A DNA stretch of 64,000 bases from Rudaea cellulosilytica DSM 22992 (GTDB taxonomy: Bacteria; Pseudomonadota; Gammaproteobacteria; Xanthomonadales; Rhodanobacteraceae). The DNA is taken from assembly GCF_000378125.1 (NCBI RefSeq), contig NZ_KB899243.1, forward strand, positions 248,001-312,000, written 5' to 3'. Position 1 is the first letter of the stretch, and the number at the start of each line of letters is the position of its first letter. The notes below the pieces were generated by a model. That model ran no database searches and had not been told where the DNA came from. It saw nothing but the letters and a program-made list of their open reading frames with translations. This document shows positions 40,757 through 51,396 of the stretch, piece by piece. The translations under genes and the position numbers were made by a program.

Positions 40757-41860
40757 ATGCTTAGACTCCGATTCGCCGCCCTGATCGCCCTCGCCTGCAT
40801 GGCCGTTCCCACCGCCGACGCCGCGCCGCCCGCGAAACCGCTCGCGGACAAGGTGCTCGTCCTCGGCCACCGAGGCGCGAGCGCATTGCGCCCGGAGCAT
40901 ACGCTCGCCTCGTACGGCCAGGCGATCGACGATGGCGCCGATTTCGTCGAACCCGACCTCGTCATGACCCGTGACGGCGCCCTCGTCGCCCGCCACGAGA
41001 ATGAGATCTCGGGCACGACCGACGTGGCGAAACACGCCGAATTCGCCGCGCGCAAGACGACCAAGACGATCGACGGCCAGTCGGTGACCGGCTGGTTCAC
41101 CGAGGACTTCACGCTCGCCGAATTCAAGACGCTGCGCGCGAGCGAGCGCCTGCCCGAGCTGCGCCCGGGCAACGCGAAGTTCGACGGCCAGTTCGCCGTG
41201 CCGACGTTCGCGGAGATCATCGATTTCGTCGCCGCCGAATCGAAGAAGCGCGGCCGTGTGATCGGCATCTATCCCGAAATCAAGCATTCGACCTACTTCA
41301 AAGGCATCGGCCTGGCGATGGAAGACGCCGTGCTAGCCACGATCCGCAAGCACGCCTACACCGCAAGGACCGCGCCGCTGTTCATTCAGTCGTTCGAAAT
41401 CGGCAATCTCAAATATCTGCGCGGCAAGCTCGGCGATCTGCCGAACGTCAAGTTGATCCAACTGCTCGGCGAAGCGAAGGAACAGCCCTACGATATCCTC
41501 GCGAGCAAACAGCCGCTGGACTACGCGCGGATGATGCAGCCGCAAGGACTAGCCAGCATCGCGAAATATGCGGACGCGATCGGCCCGAACAAGCTTTCGG
41601 TCATCCCGCGCACCGCCGACGGCACGCTCGGCTCGCCCACGGCGCTGGTCGCCGACGCGCACGCAGCAAAACTGCTCGTCCACCCTTGGACGTTCCGTCC
41701 TGAAAACAATTTCCTGCCGGCCGACATGCGCGCGCCGGGCACGCCGGCCACTCGCAACGAAGCCGGTCTCGTCACCGAAATTCGTGCCTATCTCGACGCC
41801 GGCATCGACGGTTTCTTCAGCGACGATCCGGTGCTGGGGCGCAAAGCGGTCGAGCGCTGA
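40757..41860 (+). CDS. glpQ: Periplasmic glycerophosphodiester phosphodiesterase (GlpQ-like)
   Basis: 367 residues with a signal peptide (hydrophobic 5-17, cleavage near ADA-APP). The GDPD catalytic segments are LVLGHRGASALRPEHTLASY, the metal ligands in FVEPDLVMTRDGALVARHE, and a late EAGLVTEIRAYLDAGIDGFFSDDP. It would release glycerol 3-phosphate from glycerophosphodiesters in the periplasm. It is a single gene, divergent from leuS across 149 bp and convergent with the oxygenase-like gene. No glycerol 3-phosphate transporter is adjacent. Confidence 0.9.
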   Translation: MLRLRFAALIALACMAVPTADAAPPAKPLADKVLVLGHRGASALRPEHTLASYGQAIDDGADFVEPDLVMTRDGALVARHENEISGTTDVAKHAEFAARKTTKTIDGQSVTGWFTEDFTLAEFKTLRASERLPELRPGNAKFDGQFAVPTFAEIIDFVAAESKKRGRVIGIYPEIKHSTYFKGIGLAMEDAVLATIRKHAYTARTAPLFIQSFEIGNLKYLRGKLGDLPNVKLIQLLGEAKEQPYDILASKQPLDYARMMQPQGLASIAKYADAIGPNKLSVIPRTADGTLGSPTALVADAHAAKLLVHPWTFRPENNFLPADMRAPGTPATRNEAGLVTEIRAYLDAGIDGFFSDDPVLGRKAVER

Positions 41861-41974
41861 GACCCCACCCAAAGCGGCTCAGGATGGAAGATTCGCCTCA
41901 TCTGTAATCGCGGCCGCGAAATCTCGAAGGGAAGAGAAACCCCGCGCGGAAAAAGGCATCGCCAAGCAAATAGT

Positions 41975-42577
41975 TCAATTCCGGCCAGGCTTCTGGATGG
42001 GCCCGATCTGATCGCGACCGTCGAAGCGCAAGCTGGCGAACTCTCCGTTCGCACGCACGTAGCTGAAAATGACCTGGATGCAGAACTCACCTTGAAAAAC
42101 CTCGCGCCAATGCGGCAACTGAATGCCTTCGTAAACGACGATGTCGCCTGGTGCGAGATCGAGGGCATGGGTCTTGTCGCGCGCCTGCAAGCACAGCAAC
42201 CACGGTGCGTCGGCCACGCAAGCCAGCGTCATCGACGCCGCGATTTCCGATTCACGTCGATCCACATGCCCGTCCAGGATCGATCCTTTTCCGTAGATGC
42301 GCAGATACGAATATGTCGGATGCAGCGGTTCGCCGACCACCGCTTCTATTTGCGGCTGCAGGCGCAGCAGCAGGCATTCGCCGAGCGCATCGGCATAGCG
42401 CGAGCGCGAAGCCGAAGACAGGATGCGCGTGTGCGTGTCCAAGGTGTAATAATCCGGATCGGCCGCCTGAAGGATCGCATAGTTGGCGAAGATGTTGGCC
42501 AATTCCGGGGAAATACCCTTGCGCATGAGGGCGAAGCCCTTATTCATGAAATTCGACCTGAGCCTGTCCTGCTTCAT
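41975..42577 (-). CDS. Putative 2-oxoglutarate/Fe(II)-dependent oxygenase
   Basis: 200 residues from ATG 42575-42577, chosen for the GGATAGG site about 6 nt upstream; other in-frame ATGs lie at 42617-42619 and at codon 11. The sequence HPTYSYLRIYGKGSILDGHV has the double-stranded beta-helix look, with an HxD pair (H104, D106 in GHVDRRESEIAASM) and a distal His (H156 in YEGIQLPHWREVFQG), consistent with an Fe(II)/2OG facial triad. The 2OG-binding residue is not obvious, so activity is unproven. The substrate is unknown. It is divergent from the 116-residue gene, the two starts being only 59 nt apart, which suggests shared control. Confidence 0.6.
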   Translation of the reverse strand: MKQDRLRSNFMNKGFALMRKGISPELANIFANYAILQAADPDYYTLDTHTRILSSASRSRYADALGECLLLRLQPQIEAVVGEPLHPTYSYLRIYGKGSILDGHVDRRESEIAASMTLACVADAPWLLCLQARDKTHALDLAPGDIVVYEGIQLPHWREVFQGEFCIQVIFSYVRANGEFASLRFDGRDQIGPIQKPGRN

Positions 42578-42636
42578 CGATAGCCTATCCACTGTTTCAT
42601 TGTGCGTAATTCCTACCATCCGACGGAGATGCTGCC

Positions 42637-42987
42637 ATGAGAACGAACAAAACCAAGCAGATGAAATCCCGGCAAACCGATCAATTGCTGCCTTTGCCGC
42701 CGGCGCCACGGCGCGCGGTGGCGGCAAAGGCCGCGACGGCGCAAGTCGCCGGAGCGTATGGCGGACCGACCGGTCCGAACTTCGAAGTCGACTGCGGCGT
42801 GGCTTCCCTGCTGCAATCGACATATGTTTCGCCGGCCGGAATTAGCCTGGGCTTGCTTGCCGTAGGCAAGGCTTTTCACGACGTTGCCTGCAGCCTCGAT
42901 TCTGCAGATCCCAACAAAACCTTGCTTGCGGATGCGGCGACGCACATGTTCGCATTGAGTGCGCGCAAAGCCACACGCGTGAAGTAA
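42637..42987 (+). CDS. Unknown 116-residue protein divergent from the oxygenase-like gene
   Basis: I do not recognise this family. It opens with a basic region (MRTNKTKQMKSRQTDQ), then LLPLPPAPRRAVAAKAATAQ, a Gly/Pro segment VAGAYGGPTGPNFEVDCGV, a hydrophobic stretch (AGISLGLLAVGKAFHDVACSL) and a polar basic tail. There are two Cys. No signal-peptide cleavage site or membrane anchor is certain. A good ribosome site (GGAG, 8 nt before ATG) supports translation. It shares a 59-nt intergenic region with the oxygenase-like gene and is convergent with the large kinase gene, 8 nt away. A substrate of the oxygenase is possible but is only inference from position. Confidence 0.6.
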   Translation: MRTNKTKQMKSRQTDQLLPLPPAPRRAVAAKAATAQVAGAYGGPTGPNFEVDCGVASLLQSTYVSPAGISLGLLAVGKAFHDVACSLDSADPNKTLLADAATHMFALSARKATRVK

Positions 42988-42995
42988 CCCCGCCT

Positions 42996-45900
42996 TCATG
43001 GCACCGCTGCACCCGACTTGGCCAAGCGTGTCGATACCCAATTGAATCCGTATCGACGCGCCGCAGTTTCGATCCGGTCGCGCAATTCCTCAGCCAAGTG
43101 TGCATCGCTCTGCTGAAGCAAAGGCAACAACGGCAGGCGTGCTTCCAAGGCAAGAGCCGGCCACGACCTGCGCTCGGCATCGTCGGCCAAAGATTCCAAG
43201 GCCGCGATCCCGGCAGCTCGGCCATCGGCGATACCGCGAAGTTGGGCCAACGCTACGTCTGCGGCAAAAACGGTATACGACGACGTTATTCGACTGCGCA
43301 ACGCGCGCGCGCGCGCCAGCGCTGCGTCACGCTCGGTAACGTGCCCCTGATGCCCCTCGCACAGACCCAGCCAAGCCAGCACATTGGCTTCGCCGATCGG
43401 GAAGTCATCCGGCGGCAAACGAGCTGCCGTAGCCGCCAGGCGTTGTCGCGCCGCCTCCCAATCGCCGTTGGAAATATCGATGCCAGCCAAGACGATGGCG
43501 CCGTTCGTCAACGACCAGTTGTCATTGATCTGCGCACCGATCGTCATGGCCTGCTCAAGCTCGGCCGCGCCCTCGACGGATTCGCCGCGATCCAAGGCAA
43601 GCACTGCGCAGTTGTAGTGCACTGATGCGGCGGCAAACGGCGAGCCGGTCGGCGACAGTTCGGCGCGCGCAAGCGCACAGTATCTTTGTGCTTCGTCGAG
43701 TTGCCCGCGCAGACGATACGCATCACTCAAATTCGCGAGCATGAACAGACGATCCTCGCGCGCACCCAAACGTGCGTCGAATTCGCCCGCTGCGCGCAAT
43801 TCTGCAATCGTCTCGTCGTCGGCAGCTTCATCCAGACGCATAACCGCCAGCGAACCCGAATGCCAGGCTTCGCTACCGGCGTCCCGAATTTCTCGCGCGA
43901 TCGCCAGTCCCCGCCGCGACGCCGTCACGGCAGCATCGCGATCGCCTTGATTCCACAAAGCGCCGTTCAACAGTTTGTAGGTGTTGGTCAATTGCTTCTG
44001 ATCACCGATTCGGTGGAACACGTCCAACGCGGTTTGATATTGCTCACGCGCCTGCCTGGATCGGTTCTGCTTCGTCAGCACACCTGCCAAGCGCAATCGG
44101 GCTTCCGCCTCTTGGCGCGGATTGCCGCGCTGCTGGTAGTAGTCGATTGCATCGCGCAGTGTCTTTTCAGCTGCCTCCTGTTGCCCGGAATGACTCTGTG
44201 TCCAGGCCAATTCGACTTTCGCAGCCGCGGCGAGAAGTGAGGCGTCGTGCGCCTGGGCCAATTGCAGCGCCCGGTTTGCATGCTCGGCCTGCTCGGCGAT
44301 ATTGCCGCGCAGCCGTGCGATAGCGACGCTTTTCAATTCGATGCGCGCATCACCGTCGCTTCCCGGCAACTTGCGCGCCTCATCGAGCGCGCGATCGGCT
44401 TCGTCGGGTTTACCTGCACTGAGCAGATCGTCGGCCAGCGCCAGTTCGATGTCGAGATCCTGCGGCGCGAGTGCCAATAGCCTACGATCCAGTTCGACCG
44501 CCTTGTCCCAATCGGACTGTTGCGCTGCCACTTCCCGGGCGATGCGCAATTGCGCCTCCGGCGGCAGGCCCTCGCTGTGCGCTGCGGCCTGTTGCGCCAT
44601 CGCCAATGCCTTGGCGTCGTAGCCGAGCGCTTTCCATGTCTGCGCCAGAAGAACGTAAGCAGGCGCATAACCGGGCGTCTGTGCGACCACGGATAGCAGG
44701 TCGTCGCGGGCACGCGTTGGATCGCTCGCGCGCAAGGCCTGCTGAGCCTCGCCCATGAGCTTTGCGACATCGGTGTTTTGCGGCTGCACCTGAGCGGCTT
44801 GCGCGCGTGTCGCCGCATCCGGCTGTGCGATCCCGAGTTGCCCGCGCAAGTCTTCACCAAGTCTGCCGATCAAGTTCGGCAGGTCGGCGAGCACACCGCT
44901 CTGCGCCGCGCGCGCAACCGCTTGGCCGTTGCGTGCATCCTGCACGGCGATATCGAGACGCAGGTTCGCATCGTTCGACGTGCCCGCTGCAAAGTAGCTG
45001 CCACTGAGGACGTAGTCCGCGGCGACGCGCTTGTGCAGCGTTGCCAGGGTTTCCGCCGCGTAACCTCCAGCCCCTGGGGCGGGTAGATCAGCGGCCGCTC
45101 CGCGCACCAACACATCAGACAAGGTACGCAGCTTGCCGCCGAGCGCCAATTCGGTCGCAAGCATCTGCCCTAGCGTGGGCGAGATCCACGCGGCGTCCTT
45201 GTTCTGCGCCAGGTTGTTGAAATCGACGATCGCCAACGCCGCGTGCTCGGCAGCGGAAGCTCGCGACTGTCGTTCGAACAAGACGAACGCCAGCGCGCCC
45301 AATGCCACGATCGCCGCCGCAGCGATGGCCGCCACGTCGAACCGGTGCCTGCGCAAAAACTTCCATCCACGATAGAACACATGATCGCGGCGCGCCGCGA
45401 TCGGCTTGCCGGCGAGATAGCTGCGCACGTCGCCGGCAAGCGCAGCGACGTCGGCATAGCGCCGCTCGGGTTGCGCGCGCAGCGCGGTCAGCATGATCGT
45501 GTCGAGGTCGCCGCGCAGGCGGCCGCGCGGCACCGGCAGCGTCGCAGAGGCGAGGCGGCTCGGCATCGCCGGGTCGGTCGCACGAATGATGCCAAGCACC
45601 GCGCCGGCGTCGGGTGCGGCGGAAAAATCGTGGGCAAGTCGTCCGGTCAACAGCTCGTAGAGCAAGCCGCCAAGCGCATAGACGTCAGCCGCCGCGGTGA
45701 CCTCTTCGCCCGCGATCTGCTCGGGCGCGGCATAGGCCGGCGTCATCGGCCGGCCGCTGCCGGCGCGGGTCAGCGTGACCACAGGTTCGTCATCGTCGTG
45801 GAGCAACTTGGCGATACCGAAGTCGAGCAGCTTGACTGCACCGGTCGAGGTGATCAGCACGTTAGACGGCTTGAGGTCGCGATGCACGACGTGGCGTTCG

Positions 45901-46514
45901 TGGGCAAACTGCACCGCGGCGCAGATTTCCAGGAACAGGCGCAAGCGGGTCTCGAGGTCTGCGTTCAACTTGCTGCAGTAGTCGAGCAGCGGCAGGCCCT
46001 TGACGTACTCCATCGCGAAATAGGGCCGGCCATCCGCGGCGATGCCGCCGTCGAGCAGATGCGCGATGTTCGGATGATCCAACCGCGCCAGAATCTGCCG
46101 TTCGCGCAGGAAACGCGCAAGGACGGCGTCGGAATCCATGCCGCGCTTGATCAGCTTCAGCGCCGCGCGCTGGTGGAACTGGCCGTCGGCGCGTTCGGCC
46201 AGCCAGACCACACCCATGCCGCCCGCGCCGAGCTTGCCGACGAGCCGCCACGGACCGACGCGACTGTCGGCGGAATCGACATCCTGAGTGAGCGGCGGAT
46301 GCGCAGCATCGGACGGCGCTGCGACCGTCCTGGCGCTGGACGCGGCGTCGGTGCGATTGTCGTGTTCCTGCGAATGGAGCATCGAAACGACGAACTTGCG
46401 CAACTCAACGTCGTCGCCACACAACGTGCCAAGCAGGGGCTCGCGCTCGGACGCCGGCACCTCGAGCAGCTTCTCGAAGATATCGCCTGCGAGTTGCCAA
46501 CGCTGGGTGTCCAT
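42996..46514 (-). CDS. Membrane Ser/Thr protein kinase with TolB-like and TPR regions
   Basis: 1172 residues from ATG 46512-46514 (MDTQRWQLAGDIFEKLLEV). After an N-terminal helical region come the Hanks kinase domain (about 87-370: GKLGAGGMGVVWLAE, Lys 120, HRDLKPSN 211-218, DFGIAKL 231-237, YAAPEQI), a membrane segment (394-414), a TolB-like domain opening ALAIVDFNNLAQNKD (about 424-560) and a long TPR array to the end. The kinase would face the cytoplasm and the rest the periplasm. The TolB-like part resembles that of the four paralogues at 6.8-14 kb. Unlike the kinase at 53.5 kb it has no ECF sigma gene beside it. Confidence 0.85.
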   Translation of the reverse strand: MDTQRWQLAGDIFEKLLEVPASEREPLLGTLCGDDVELRKFVVSMLHSQEHDNRTDAASSARTVAAPSDAAHPPLTQDVDSADSRVGPWRLVGKLGAGGMGVVWLAERADGQFHQRAALKLIKRGMDSDAVLARFLRERQILARLDHPNIAHLLDGGIAADGRPYFAMEYVKGLPLLDYCSKLNADLETRLRLFLEICAAVQFAHERHVVHRDLKPSNVLITSTGAVKLLDFGIAKLLHDDDEPVVTLTRAGSGRPMTPAYAAPEQIAGEEVTAAADVYALGGLLYELLTGRLAHDFSAAPDAGAVLGIIRATDPAMPSRLASATLPVPRGRLRGDLDTIMLTALRAQPERRYADVAALAGDVRSYLAGKPIAARRDHVFYRGWKFLRRHRFDVAAIAAAAIVALGALAFVLFERQSRASAAEHAALAIVDFNNLAQNKDAAWISPTLGQMLATELALGGKLRTLSDVLVRGAAADLPAPGAGGYAAETLATLHKRVAADYVLSGSYFAAGTSNDANLRLDIAVQDARNGQAVARAAQSGVLADLPNLIGRLGEDLRGQLGIAQPDAATRAQAAQVQPQNTDVAKLMGEAQQALRASDPTRARDDLLSVVAQTPGYAPAYVLLAQTWKALGYDAKALAMAQQAAAHSEGLPPEAQLRIAREVAAQQSDWDKAVELDRRLLALAPQDLDIELALADDLLSAGKPDEADRALDEARKLPGSDGDARIELKSVAIARLRGNIAEQAEHANRALQLAQAHDASLLAAAAKVELAWTQSHSGQQEAAEKTLRDAIDYYQQRGNPRQEAEARLRLAGVLTKQNRSRQAREQYQTALDVFHRIGDQKQLTNTYKLLNGALWNQGDRDAAVTASRRGLAIAREIRDAGSEAWHSGSLAVMRLDEAADDETIAELRAAGEFDARLGAREDRLFMLANLSDAYRLRGQLDEAQRYCALARAELSPTGSPFAAASVHYNCAVLALDRGESVEGAAELEQAMTIGAQINDNWSLTNGAIVLAGIDISNGDWEAARQRLAATAARLPPDDFPIGEANVLAWLGLCEGHQGHVTERDAALARARALRSRITSSYTVFAADVALAQLRGIADGRAAGIAALESLADDAERRSWPALALEARLPLLPLLQQSDAHLAEELRDRIETAARRYGFNWVSTRLAKSGAAVP

Positions 46515-46837
46515 CCACGATGCCCCTAACGGCGAAGACGGTCCTTCGGATATTCCCGCTCGCGCCCGCCAGGCAGCCGTTTGCACGGCTGTTTGCGGAT
46601 GGTGGCCCCGTCGACACGGCGTCCGGTGCGGTCCGTTACGGCGACTATAGAACCCGCACACACGACTCTCAAGGGACCAAGTTGCCCCTGCCGCTTCAGC
46701 GGCCGAGTGTTTCAACGTCGCCGCATCGACTTGCCCACTGGTATTTTCCGCCCATCGCGCTGCGCGCAATTGCGGCGACGCACATGGATCGCCGCGGCGA
46801 CAACCGCTAGCATGCCGCGACATTCAAGGAGACCTCC
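46515..46837. other. Divergent intergenic region (323 bp)
   Basis: This gap separates the large kinase gene (minus) from the amidohydrolase gene (plus). Both promoters should lie here. Open frames crossing it have no recognisable protein features. A purine-rich site (AAGGAG, 46827-46832) precedes the amidohydrolase ATG. I see no strong palindrome, repeat copy or RNA gene in it. Confidence 0.5.
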
Positions 46838-48145
<1,308 letters not shown>

Positions 48146-48394
48146 CCTTGGCTGCGCTCCGATCGTAAGAAAATCCGCCACTTCGGCAGAGGCGTGCGCT
48201 GGACGCCCGGCGGCATTTTCGCCGACAAGCAGCGACAGCGGGTAATTCGGCGGCAGGCCGCACAGGGATCGCGAAGCCTGCCGACGCGATCCATCCGGCG
48301 AACTCGATGTGATCGCGCATCGTTAATGCGTGTCAGTGATCAGCATGCAACGACGTAACTTGCTGTGCAGGGTCTTTGTGCACAGGAGTTCGCC

Positions 48395-48886
48395 ATGAAA
48401 TCGTCGTTTTCTTCCGGTTTCCGCTTCGCCCGCAGCGCAGCGCTGCGGGGTCTGGCCTGCTCAGCGCTCGTCGCTTCATGGGCCCACGCGTGCCCGATCG
48501 GCACGATGCCCGATCCGAACTACAACCCTTCGGCCCCGGCGGCGAGAGCGCATCCGCGGCGTTGCGTCCCTGCACCGAAACCACCCACGGCCAAGTATAT
48601 CGGCACGACCAATCCGGATATCGAACACGCCTCCCGGCTGCACTCGCAAACGCCGATGCAGCAAGATCACAGCAAACTCAAGCCCCAGCCCGGCGCGCCG
48701 ATCGAGCGTGCGAATAGCGTATCGAACACGCATGGAATTCTCTCCACCACCGGCAACGCAGCCTTGAACACACAGCCGATTCCACCCGGCAAAGCTGCGT
48801 TGAATCCGCAACCGATCCCGCCGGGACACGCACTACACCAGATGCCGCAACCCGGCGCGCCGATCAAGAAGATCGAAAGCCATTGA
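48395..48886 (+). CDS. Unknown secreted protein with NPQPIPPG repeats
   Basis: 163 residues from ATG 48395, with AGGAG 6 nt upstream. Signal peptide: basic start, hydrophobic ALRGLACSALVASW, cleavage near AHA-CPIG. The mature part is Pro-rich and low in structure signals. It ends with two near copies of a 12-13-residue unit (ALNTQPIPPGKA, ALNPQPIPPGHA) flanked by two QPGAPI motifs. I do not know its function; the NPQPxPPG motif is one I associate with uncharacterised proteins only. It is the first member of the plus-strand cluster of exported proteins. Confidence 0.65.
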   Translation: MKSSFSSGFRFARSAALRGLACSALVASWAHACPIGTMPDPNYNPSAPAARAHPRRCVPAPKPPTAKYIGTTNPDIEHASRLHSQTPMQQDHSKLKPQPGAPIERANSVSNTHGILSTTGNAALNTQPIPPGKAALNPQPIPPGHALHQMPQPGAPIKKIESH

Positions 48887-49027
48887 GCCGCCTAGTTCGC
48901 GCAACGGGCAAGCCCAGCGCAGGGACCCAGTGACTGCGCGGCATCGTCCGGCGTCGGCGCAGGCAAATGCAGCGAGCGCGCCACCGTCGCCGGAAGACGC
49001 ATTCCGACAAGACTGCCAGGAAAATCG

Positions 49028-51082
49028 ATGACACAAGCACGCAACCTCGTCCACCCCACCGCAACGATGCCCATCCCGGCGGCGGCATCCGCCTTCGCGG
49101 CCACCGACGGTGATCCGCGCAGCTGCCCTGATTTCACTCGACGCCTCGTGCGTCAATTGTCTTGCCTACTGACCTGCGCGATGCTGACGAGCACGCCTGC
49201 CTTCGCGCAGCGGCTCTACGTAGCCGACAGCGGCGAGGACAAGATAGCCATCGTCGACGTCTCGGCGGCACCCACCGTCATCGGCAACATTCCGCTGGCC
49301 GCGGGCGCGGCGCCGCGATCACTGGCACTGTCGGCGGACGCAACGACGCTCGCAGTCGGCAATTTCTCGGGCTCGGTCAGCCTGGTCGACCTGACCCGCA
49401 GCCCCGCGGCGCCGTTCGCGACGCTCGCGCCGGGAAGCGGCAATCTGTTCGGCGTCGCCTTCTCGCCCGACGGCAAGAAGGTCTATGCGACCTGGTCGAA
49501 CAAGCTCAGCGTGATCGCAATCGATGCCGGCACGGCGAACGTGATCTCGACGATCACGATCAGCGCGAACTGGAACGCCGTCGCCGTCGCGGTATCGCCC
49601 GACGGCACACACGCCTATGTCGTCACCGGCGACACCGGCCCCAGCGACTCTGTCGAAATCGTCGATCTCACCGGCGCAACGCCGGCGGCAATCGGCACCT
49701 ATGCGCTGGCCGGCGGCGATTCGGAAAAGATCGTGGTCTCGCCGGACGGAACGCGCCTGTACGTTTCCAGCCAGGACACCAACGCCGTTTCGATCATCGA
49801 CATCGGCAGCGCGACGCCGCTCTCGCATGCGACCGTTACCGGACCGCCCAAGGGCATCGCAATCAGCGCCGACGGCCACAAGGTCTACGCCGCCGACAAC
49901 GGCGCCTCGGTAGTCGACGTCAGCGGCGCGACACCCGCGGTAACCGACATCGCGATCGCCGGCGCCGGTGAGCCCTTCGGCGTCGCGCTGTCGCACGACG
50001 GCGCGACGCTGTATGTCACCGACCTCGTCAAGAACACGCTGACCACGATCGCCACGGCCACGAATTCCGTCACCGGTTCGACCACATTCGGCAATACGCT
50101 CGCCGATGCGGTGTTCTCGGCCTCGACGCCCACCGGCGTCACCTTGTCGATGGCCCCCGCGACCGTACCCGCGGGCGCGTACAGCGTGCTCACGGTGACG
50201 CTGACCAACCCGACCGCCACGGCCGCGACGATCACGAGCCTGCACATTACCCTCGATCCGGCGACCGACGCTTACGGCCTCGTCGACAACAGTTGCGGCG
50301 GCACGTTCGCCAACTTCGGCGGCGAAGTCGTCGGCATCACCGCGGGCACGCTGCCCGCATCGGGCTCCTGTACGCTGCACATCCAGACCACGGCGAACGC
50401 GCCCGGCACGTATACGCACAAGGTGCTTGCCGGCGACCTGCAAACCTCGGTCGGCAACAACGCCGCCGACGCCAGCGTGAGCTTCACCGCGGTGGCGCCG
50501 ATTGCGCCGACCGTCGCCGCCGCATTCTCGCCCGCGACGATCGCTGCGCACGCGACGAGCACGCTGACGGTAACCATAGCCAACGCCAACAGCACCGACC
50601 TCGAACTGATCTCATTGACGGACACGCTGCCGTCCGGCCTCGTGATCGCGGCGACATCGAACGCGATCACGACCTGCCCCGGCGCCGCGGTCAATGCGAC
50701 GGCCGGCGGTGGCAGCTTCACTGTCGTAAAGGCAGCCCCGCTACTGCCGGTCGCGACGATCCCGGCCGGCGGCGGTTGCACGGCATCGGTCGCGGTAACG
50801 GCAGCGGCAGCAGCAGCCCGCAGCTACGTCGATGCATTGCCGGCGGGCGCCGTGCAGGCATACCTGATCTCGCTGTCGTTGCCCGACGTCGTCGCCGGCA
50901 ACGTCGCCGACAACAGCACGGCGGTGGCTTCCGCGACGCTCGTCGTCGATGCCGCGCCGCAGGCGCCGGCCGTGCCTGCGCCTGCGCTCGGCCGTCTCAT
51001 CCTGCTACTCCTCGCTACGCTGATCGCGGTCGTGGCTGCCTGTGCATTCAATACGAGGCCGCCCCATCGACGCGCACGCTGA
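49028..51082 (+). CDS. Exported YVTN-type beta-propeller protein with C-terminal anchor
   Basis: 684 residues. Propeller blades of the YVTN/PQQ-like repeat kind fill about 60-370 (QRLYVADSGEDKIAIVDVS, KKVYATWSNKLSVIAID, TRLYVSSQDTNAVSIIDI, ATLYVTDLVKNTLTTI). Two Ig-like or DUF11-like domains follow (about 375-620). The end VPAPALGRLILLLLATLI, a hydrophobic helix and a basic tail, looks like an IPTL/PEP-CTERM-type sorting or anchor signal. ATG 49028 has AGGA 6 nt upstream but puts the signal sequence at residues 41-60; a GTG at 49148 would give a normal signal peptide. Function unknown. Confidence 0.7.
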   Translation: MTQARNLVHPTATMPIPAAASAFAATDGDPRSCPDFTRRLVRQLSCLLTCAMLTSTPAFAQRLYVADSGEDKIAIVDVSAAPTVIGNIPLAAGAAPRSLALSADATTLAVGNFSGSVSLVDLTRSPAAPFATLAPGSGNLFGVAFSPDGKKVYATWSNKLSVIAIDAGTANVISTITISANWNAVAVAVSPDGTHAYVVTGDTGPSDSVEIVDLTGATPAAIGTYALAGGDSEKIVVSPDGTRLYVSSQDTNAVSIIDIGSATPLSHATVTGPPKGIAISADGHKVYAADNGASVVDVSGATPAVTDIAIAGAGEPFGVALSHDGATLYVTDLVKNTLTTIATATNSVTGSTTFGNTLADAVFSASTPTGVTLSMAPATVPAGAYSVLTVTLTNPTATAATITSLHITLDPATDAYGLVDNSCGGTFANFGGEVVGITAGTLPASGSCTLHIQTTANAPGTYTHKVLAGDLQTSVGNNAADASVSFTAVAPIAPTVAAAFSPATIAAHATSTLTVTIANANSTDLELISLTDTLPSGLVIAATSNAITTCPGAAVNATAGGGSFTVVKAAPLLPVATIPAGGGCTASVAVTAAAAAARSYVDALPAGAVQAYLISLSLPDVVAGNVADNSTAVASATLVVDAAPQAPAVPAPALGRLILLLLATLIAVVAACAFNTRPPHRRAR

Positions 51083-51134
51083 CATCGCACGCAATCTGCC
51101 CAAGTTGTCGCGACGAGTGCGGCCCGAAGATGCC

Positions 51135-51396
51135 ATGACCAGAACGCCCGATCTCGCCCGTCATGTCGCGGCATCCGTTGCCCCGCTGATCGCCGGCACT
51201 TCGATCCACGCCGCCGATGTCACCGTGCAGCGCGTCGCCGGAAGCGGCTTCCTCATGACGAATGCCGGTGGCACGCAAGGTGCGCCTGCGCGTGGACGAG
51301 AATGGTCAGGTCGCGCGATGTCAGCCGACTGCACCGAACGACGTAACCCAGCACATACCGGATGAATTCCATGAATCGCATGACTTGCGCAGTTAA
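51135..51396 (+). pseudogene. Possible frameshifted small secreted-protein gene
   Basis: From ATG 51135 the frame reads a leader-like MTRTPDLARHVAASVAPLIAG, then IHAADVTVQRVAGSGFLMTNAGG. After about position 51273 this frame becomes unlike protein, while the frame one base on reads RKVRLRVDENGQVARCQPTA and continues to a stop at 51394-51396. Omitting A51273 would join the two into a protein of about 87 residues. It could be a real frameshift mutation, a sequencing error, or chance. The end overlaps the start of the next gene by 35 nt, which weakens the case. Confidence 0.4.
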
